Shown: piece after piece, positions 58,800-64,000 of the stretch
Layout: every line of letters starts with the position of its first letter
Numbering within the stretch: position 1 is the first letter of the stretch
Source: Pempheris klunzingeri
Lineage: Eukaryota; Chordata; Actinopteri; Acropomatiformes; Pempheridae
DNA: 64,000 nt
Assembly: GCF_042242105.1 (NCBI RefSeq)
Contig: NC_092014.1
Coordinates: 8,493,374 to 8,557,373 of the forward strand
Reading direction: 5' to 3'
Program-made: the position numbers and the translations under genes
The notes under the pieces: generated by a model
What the model was told of the DNA's origin: nothing
Seen by the model: the letters and a program-made list of their open reading frames with translations, nothing else
Databases searched by the model: none

Positions 58800-60009
58800 A
58801 GAGACGGACAATTGAGAGGTGTGACTCTGTGAGGTCCATACAGTGTATTTAACATGTTTAATGGTTAAAAGTAGCACACACTTTTACATCATTTACATAC
58901 TGTGCATATTTAAATGTGCATATACATTCAAGCATGAGCTCACTCATGCTTGAATGTACAATAACAGCTTTTTAATGATTATCTGTCTTGCCTTCCTACC
59001 CTTTGAATATAATTTTACTGCAGCCAGATTTCTGTGGTAAAAAGGATGGAACTTTCCAGTCTTACTGAACCATGACCACAGACAGGTGTCTTGCCATCAT
59101 TTTAAAAGCTCACTCCATATTGCAGACGTGCACGTGAGCTCCCAGTGTGTATAATCTTTATACACACATATATTACATTTTGATTGATTACAGACCCTCA
59201 TTGAGGTGTTTACATTGTAATCCAGATGTGCACGATAGGATGCAAATGGTAAAGTTGATCATGCAAATGAAAATTGCTCAGTTAATGAGCTCAACAACAA
59301 CTATTTGGTTTAGAACCAGGTTAATGTGCGTGTACAATGTGGGTAAAATTAAGACTTGACTGATCTGGAATTTGGAATCTGGCACTCAAATGCATGTTGT
59401 CCACTTACTGAAATTAATTTATTTGTCAACACAAAAGCCACTGTTTTACATTACATACATGAAACTTTGTACTTTGAGTGCTTTCAAAGCACTACTGTTT
59501 GCACACAGCTTGAGGTGCAGTTGCCTGTCCCATCCACCAGAGGGTAGCATAACCCTGTTGTTTGTAACCATCACAGTCAGTTGTCGGTTTAAACTTTATA
59601 ATGAGTGACTCTTGACCTCAGTCTACCTGAAGTACTCTCTGAAGTGCTGGATTGTATCTGTGTACTGCATTATTGTTCACAAATATGCTGAAGCAGAACA
59701 GGTTTTCCTGGTCTGGACAAAGCTTTATTTTTATCACTGAATCTTTATGATTATTTTCAGCCTGAAACATTTAAAAAATCAATCCAGTTCATCTTCAGTA
59801 TCACAAGCTGCATTTCGCAAAGTATCACAAAGTTAAGAAATGCACTATAGTATCGTAGTCTGACTGACTGGGCGAAAATGGAGGCAGGGCTCACATAAAT
59901 AAAACAGTTAGGGTTGAAATCAAAGAAATTCATGAGATTCATGACCAAACTCTTTTTATTCGAAACACTAAACCTTCCTTCATCCGAAATGCCTCAGCTG
60001 TCAAATGTT
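58800..60009. other. Upstream of smim31, nothing firm
   Basis: AT-rich. An inverted pair CATTCAAGCATGAGCTCA / TGAGCTCACTCATGCTTGAATG-like arms at about 58925-58960 can form a hairpin. No promoter is evident. Confidence 0.4.
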
Positions 60010-61900
60010 TTACCTTATTAATGTTAACAATGACAATAACAGCAATAATAACAATAAAACATTATTTATATTGCACCTTTCAAAACACATTCACAAAGTG
60101 CTTTACAGCCAAACAGTACACATTTAAACACAAGGAGATTAACTACCATAAAAGAGAATAACAGCCATAAAACTAAACACATTATGAAACACAAAATAGT
60201 TTGGCTGTTCTACAGTTGACTGACAAGACTGTAAAGCCTCGGTCACCTTTGTGTACCAATCTTGACTTTGGAACAACTAGGAACGACTCACCCGAAGATC
60301 TCAGGGAGCAGGAAGCGATATAGGGCAATAAGCGATCCGATAAATAATTAGGGTCAAGGGCTTTGTAAGTAATCAATAATATCTTGAAATCAACTCAAAA
60401 AGCAACAGGTAGTCGGTGTACGGATTGGTGAAATGTGATCATAATTCAAGCCCGAGTCAAAATCCCCACAGCAGAGTTTGTGGATGAACTGCTGGGAGAG
60501 GGAGTTTTTTTTAGTGATACCAGATAACAAGGGATTACAGTAGTCTAAATGACTATTAGACAGTTTCCGGGCTGCAGGAAATCTTGTGACATCCACTTGT
60601 AAGTAAGGCATTTTAGGGGATTTTGTCTCCTTGATGAAGGTTTTATGTCAGAGTTTGTTTTTAGGTCTTACATGAGAATGCCATTACAGTAAAGGCATTT
60701 TAATTGTTCATATATATAATGCCTTTTTTTGTGTCTTTTTTGTCTACAAACTAATTCAGTTTGAGTCCAGGAAGTGCTTCTACCCCAACATTTTTTTTTA
60801 CAGCGTCACATAGATGTCATCAGCGTAAAAGTGGAAACTGATATTATGTCTGGGTATGAGGTGGCCAAGAAGGAGCATATAAATGGAATAAAAGAGGACT
60901 GGGCCCAACACCGAGCCTTGGGGCTCTCCACCTATATTGTCTTAGGTTGGATATAAACACTTGAGAACATGATCACTGGTGTCAAATGCTGAGCTTAGAT
61001 TCAGGAGAACAAGAATGGATTTATGGCCAACTTCAGCTGACCTCAATAAATCATTTAAGACCTTAAGAAGGGCAGTTTCACTACTATTATTCTTTTCGAA
61101 ACCAGATTGGAATTTCTTAAAGATATTGTTTTCATGAAAATAAGATAGCAGTTGATCGACAGAGAGAAGTTTAAAATTCACAGCACGTTAAAAATTTCAC
61201 TTAACAGTTTTTCATGAATATCTAGAGGACCGGTAGATGGTTTCATTTTCATTATTTTCATCATCAGTTAGTGTAGATGGGGAAACTGGATGAAATGGGC
61301 AGAGTGAAAACTGTACACGGCTTCACAACAATAATTAGAGAATCTGGAAGAGAAACGGAGTGGGTAACATCTAATACATGGCCCAGTGCCATGGCTAACA
61401 ATGTTGAACAACAGTCTTAGGTTGGACCCATTGTTTTCAATAAGAGCAGCAAAATATGTGGTTCTTGGTAGAGACCCGAGAAAGTCCAGGTGAACTGTAA
61501 GTTTTGATGATTTCCACAAACATCCCACCATTCAGCACATTTGGTCAGTATCCGCAGGATCATCGAGAGGTGACTAGATTTTTTTGGTCTTGAAGGGAAT
61601 GATTTCATCTAAGATGGAGAAACGTGTATTATTAAAATGAACTTGATTCAACTTGCAGAGCCAGAGACAAAAGAGGGGATCTTGAAGGCAGCAACGAACA
61701 AGTTAGAAGTTGTAGGTCTAGTTTGGGGACTGGGCCACAGAAGGCAATATTTGTTTAAGGCAAGTTAAAACTTAAGGCATAGGTGGTTAGAGACACAAGC
61801 ATCTTCACATTTGACAGGAATCTTTGTACCATGGGATACATCTAGATCAATAATATTGAATGAGCACATTCAGTCAGCGGATGTGATAAGTGAAAAGACT
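60010..61900 (-). mobile_element. Degraded L2/CR1-like LINE between the two small-membrane-protein genes
   Basis: Reading the minus strand: IENNGSNLRLLFNIVSHGT (about 61470-61390), then the RT block FQSGFEKNNSSETALLKV with SILVLLNLSSAFDTSDHV (about 61110-60970), then SHLDYCNPLLSGITKK (about 60550-60510), then LDPNYLSDRLLPY and CSLRSSGESFLVVPKSR (about 60350-60260). It ends in AAAGGTGCAATATAAATAAT with an ATT-rich tail near 60040. Frameshifts and stops show it is dead. Motif order fits an L2/CR1-clade retrotransposon common in fish. Confidence 0.8.
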
Positions 61901-62249
61901 GTATAAGGTTTAAGACCGGTGGGTCCAGGGGGTTGTATCGTAATGGCCAAACAAAGATAGCCTGCAATTTACACATTTTTCTTGCCACTGTATATCGTTC
62001 CATTCACACAAGCTCCACCCTTTGATCCCTGACAAGAACGATTCAGACGTCTCATTCCTGCAGAATAATTTGAGAGCTACTCTAATCCTGCCAGCACACC
62101 TTTTGTTTCTGACCTAGATTTTGAAGGACCCCTCCAGAGCTGTAGATTTCCATGAGAGATGATCTTTGTTTGACACAATATTTCAACACACGACAAGAAA
62201 AGTGATGTAGAAAAGGCAAGAAAAGTAGGCACACGTTTTAGAGACTCAC

Positions 62250-62281
62250 CAGTGGAAGAATCACAGCAGCTTTTGTCAGAT
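62250..62281 (-). other. Candidate 32-base exon of a small-membrane-protein gene
   Basis: On the minus strand TTTTTATTTTTCTCTTCAG precedes it and CTG/GTGAGT follows: near-consensus acceptor and donor around 32 bases. It would accept the phase-1 donor at 63741 (reading DLTKAAVILPL, open) or could be 5' non-coding sequence of the smim31-like gene at 58678. Unspliced, the same frame ends VSL-stop. Confidence 0.35.
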
Positions 62282-62775
62282 CTGAAGAGAAAAATAAAAA
62301 GGACTTCTGTGTATTTTCACATACACACACTGAAAGAGGACAGAAAGCAGGCAAGAGATACAGTTTCACGAAGCAGGTGTTTGTTTATTGACTATTTTTT
62401 TAACAGCGTACCATCCAAGCCACTCCTCTGTGCCTCATCCTGGAAGCAAATAACACTGGATCCTGTAACAAAGCACACACACATGTTCAGAGGTCACCAT
62501 TTAGACTTTGCTTTGCGGACTGATAACACTCACACAAGGCTTTGGCTGACACGTCCTCATTAGGGGCCGAACAGGAAGAAAGAGCCCGCCCTCTGGAGCT
62601 TTTCAGTTGTAGTCACACAACCAGCTCCTCACTCTGTGGTTGTGTGTTTATCTCTGATGGATGGGAAATGATAAAAGTTATATTTATGAAAACGCACACA
62701 CACACACCCCTAGGCACTTAATCTTTTAAAATAAGAAAAATAAAAAAAAGGTACAATGTCACAACAGACAGGAGG

Positions 62776-62808
62776 ATATATATATATATATATGTGTGTG
62801 TGTGTCAC

Positions 62809-62855
<47 letters not shown>
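62776..62855. repeat. Compound (TA)n(TG)n / (AT)n(AC)n microsatellite
   Basis: TATATATATATATATATGTGTGTG is followed by TCACATATATATATATACAC and a long (AC)n; the two halves are near-inverse and could form a cruciform. It directly abuts the Tc1-like terminus. Confidence 0.9.
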
Positions 62856-62859
<4 letters not shown>

Positions 62860-63460
62860 GCTGCTCAAAAGTTCGTGAACCCTACAGCGAACCCTACAGC
62901 GATGGTCAGGTTTTTTTGTAAAAAATACTAAAATAACCTTATTAAATGTTAAGTTAGTCCCCAATCCACAATACTGACATTCCAAATAATGGACTCAAAC
63001 AAAAGAAATGGTTATATTGCCATTCTTTATTTAAGAAAAGTGGTTGATTTAAGAAAAACTCAGACTTCATGGGTGCAAAAGTATGTGAATCCCTTCAGTT
63101 AACAGGATGTAGCACCTCCTTTAGCATAACCTCAACCCAACGGTTGCTGTAGTAACTTATCAGTCCCTCACATCTACTTTGGGCGATTTTTTGAGAGAGG
63201 TTGGATGGGCGTCTGGCATGAACTGCCTGCTTCAGGTCCCGCCACAGCATTTCAATTGGATTTAGGTCAGGACTTTGACTGGGCCAATCCAGAACACGAA
63301 TATTCTTCTTCAGCCATTCCTTGGTCGTATTGCTGGAATGCTTTGGATCATTATCGTGTTGCACGATCCATCTTCTGCCAAGCTTTAATTTCACAACGGA
63401 TGGCTTCAGGTTATGTTCCAGGATTTTACAATCTCAATGGAAACACTCTCTCTCTGAGGA
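62856..63460 (-). mobile_element. 5'-truncated Tc1-like DNA transposon
   Basis: The left end CAGTGCTGCTCAAAAGTTCG with GTGAACCCTAC is a Tc1-type terminal repeat. The minus strand from 63394 to 63095 encodes the C-terminal half of a Tc1 transposase: LGRRWIVQHDNDPKHSSNTT, WPSQSPDLNPIEMLWRDLK, and ends HPVN. These hold the second Asp and the Glu of the DDE triad; the first Asp and the DNA-binding half are missing, and no second terminal repeat is visible. A dead remnant, inside the presumed intron of the SMIM31-like paralogue. Confidence 0.8.
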
Positions 63461-63740
63461 TCTGTCACAGGCTAGATTTTCTAAAGCCTGAAAACAGAGC
63501 CAAGAGGAGGTGTAGAATTCTAGTTGTCTGTCAGACAACTTGAATTACAATATGCTGAAAGGCCATTATGGATTTCTTTTCCCAATGACCGAAATGAACG
63601 AAATAAGTTAAAAAAAATAAACATGTTAGATTGTAATAGTTTTGTTTTATGAATCAGGGTAAAAAACAAGTGTCTGTAAAGTGTCTGTAAAATGGACAAA
63701 ATCTTACATTTGTGTTTTGTGTGTGTATTTGCAGTCGTAC
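63461..63740. other. Presumed intron of the SMIM31-like paralogue
   Basis: AT-rich sequence between the Tc1 remnant and the paralogue exon. Nothing recognised. The sequence right of 63849 to the window end may hold its 5'UTR. Confidence 0.35.
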
Positions 63741-63849
63741 CATTCAAGCGTGCACACTCATTGAGCATCCCAGTAAGTGTGAAGAGGGCGAAAACCAAGA
63801 GAGAGAACATGATCGTCAACACCTCCAGCTCAGTCAAGGTAGATGCCAT
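63741..63849 (-). CDS. First coding exon of a second SMIM31-like small membrane protein (partial)
   Basis: The minus strand reads MASTLTELEVLTIMFSLLVF, then ALFTLTGMLNECARLN, and meets a GTACGA donor in phase 1 after 109 bases. Aligned without gaps to the smim31-like exon at 58678-58567 (112 bases, also phase 1), both have E at 9, I at 13 and LFTL at 22-25, a single hydrophobic helix in the same place, and a GTGTAG word directly before the ATG. This supports a tandem paralogue 5 kb away. The downstream exon is unproven (candidate 62250-62281). I recognise no named gene. The plus-strand ORF over it is judged a shadow. Confidence 0.55.
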
Positions 63850-64000
63850 CTACACCGGCAGCCACGGCTGTGTGTCAACAGTGAACATCTCATCTGTCAA
63901 ATCACCTGTTTCCCCACAAAAGTGACTTCCCCTCCCATCGCACACTGAATCAAAATTAGGATGAAAATCTTACCAAGAGTGTCTTACTTGAGCAATTCGA

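Noticed and set aside
63692..63925. Plus-strand ORF (VVPFKRAHSLSIPVSVKRAK...) ending TGA at 63924, preceded by a TTTGCAG acceptor-like word.
   Set aside because: It lies antisense to the SMIM31-like exon. The opposite strand gives a better explanation: a membrane helix, paralogy to a neighbour and matching splice phase. I cannot place the plus-strand peptide in any family.

Overview
The window is vertebrate nuclear DNA, almost certainly from a ray-finned (percomorph-like) fish. Genes are split into short exons with GT/AG borders and AATAAA poly(A) signals. The gaps hold long (CA)n, (CT)n and (ATCT)n microsatellites and interspersed repeats I recognise as teleost families (L2/CR1-like LINE pieces with short tandem 3' tails, a Tc1-type element, hAT-like MITEs). 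The proteins read like fish orthologues of human genes. Gene names come from remembered protein sequences; no search was run.

Layout, left to right: (1) 421-3090, plus strand, the last five coding exons of uchl1; its catalytic cysteine exons lie left of the window. (2) 6333-31037, plus strand, limch1, which I could join exon by exon into 31 coding exons and 1,724 codons with every splice phase agreeing. An N-terminal CH domain is followed by a long middle built from repeated 'KDD[M/L]xxRR' modules, coiled-coil segments and a C-terminal LIM domain. An in-frame alternative last exon would end a shorter form after 880 residues. (3) 33718-45227, plus strand, tmem192 (six coding exons, 263 residues), a multi-pass late-endosome/lysosome protein. 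(4) 49211-47305, minus strand, apela (Elabela/Toddler), a 54-residue hormone precursor for the apelin receptor, with a TATA box and a separate 3'UTR exon. (5) 58678-58138, minus strand, a SMIM31-like 64-residue single-pass membrane protein. (6) 63849-63741, minus strand, the first coding exon of what looks like an undescribed paralogue of that small membrane protein.

The genes do not form a pathway; they are a syntenic block. In human, UCHL1-LIMCH1 and TMEM192/APELA/SMIM31 lie on the two arms of chromosome 4 (recalled), so this fish places two separated human neighbourhoods side by side.

The most interesting points are the tandem SMIM31-like micropeptide pair, the run of eight limch1 exons that are all multiples of three with identical phase, the premature alternative limch1 end, and a compact apela gene. 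Much of the remaining sequence is repeats, or introns and spacers with nothing I can support. I saw no tRNA, rRNA or CRISPR features.
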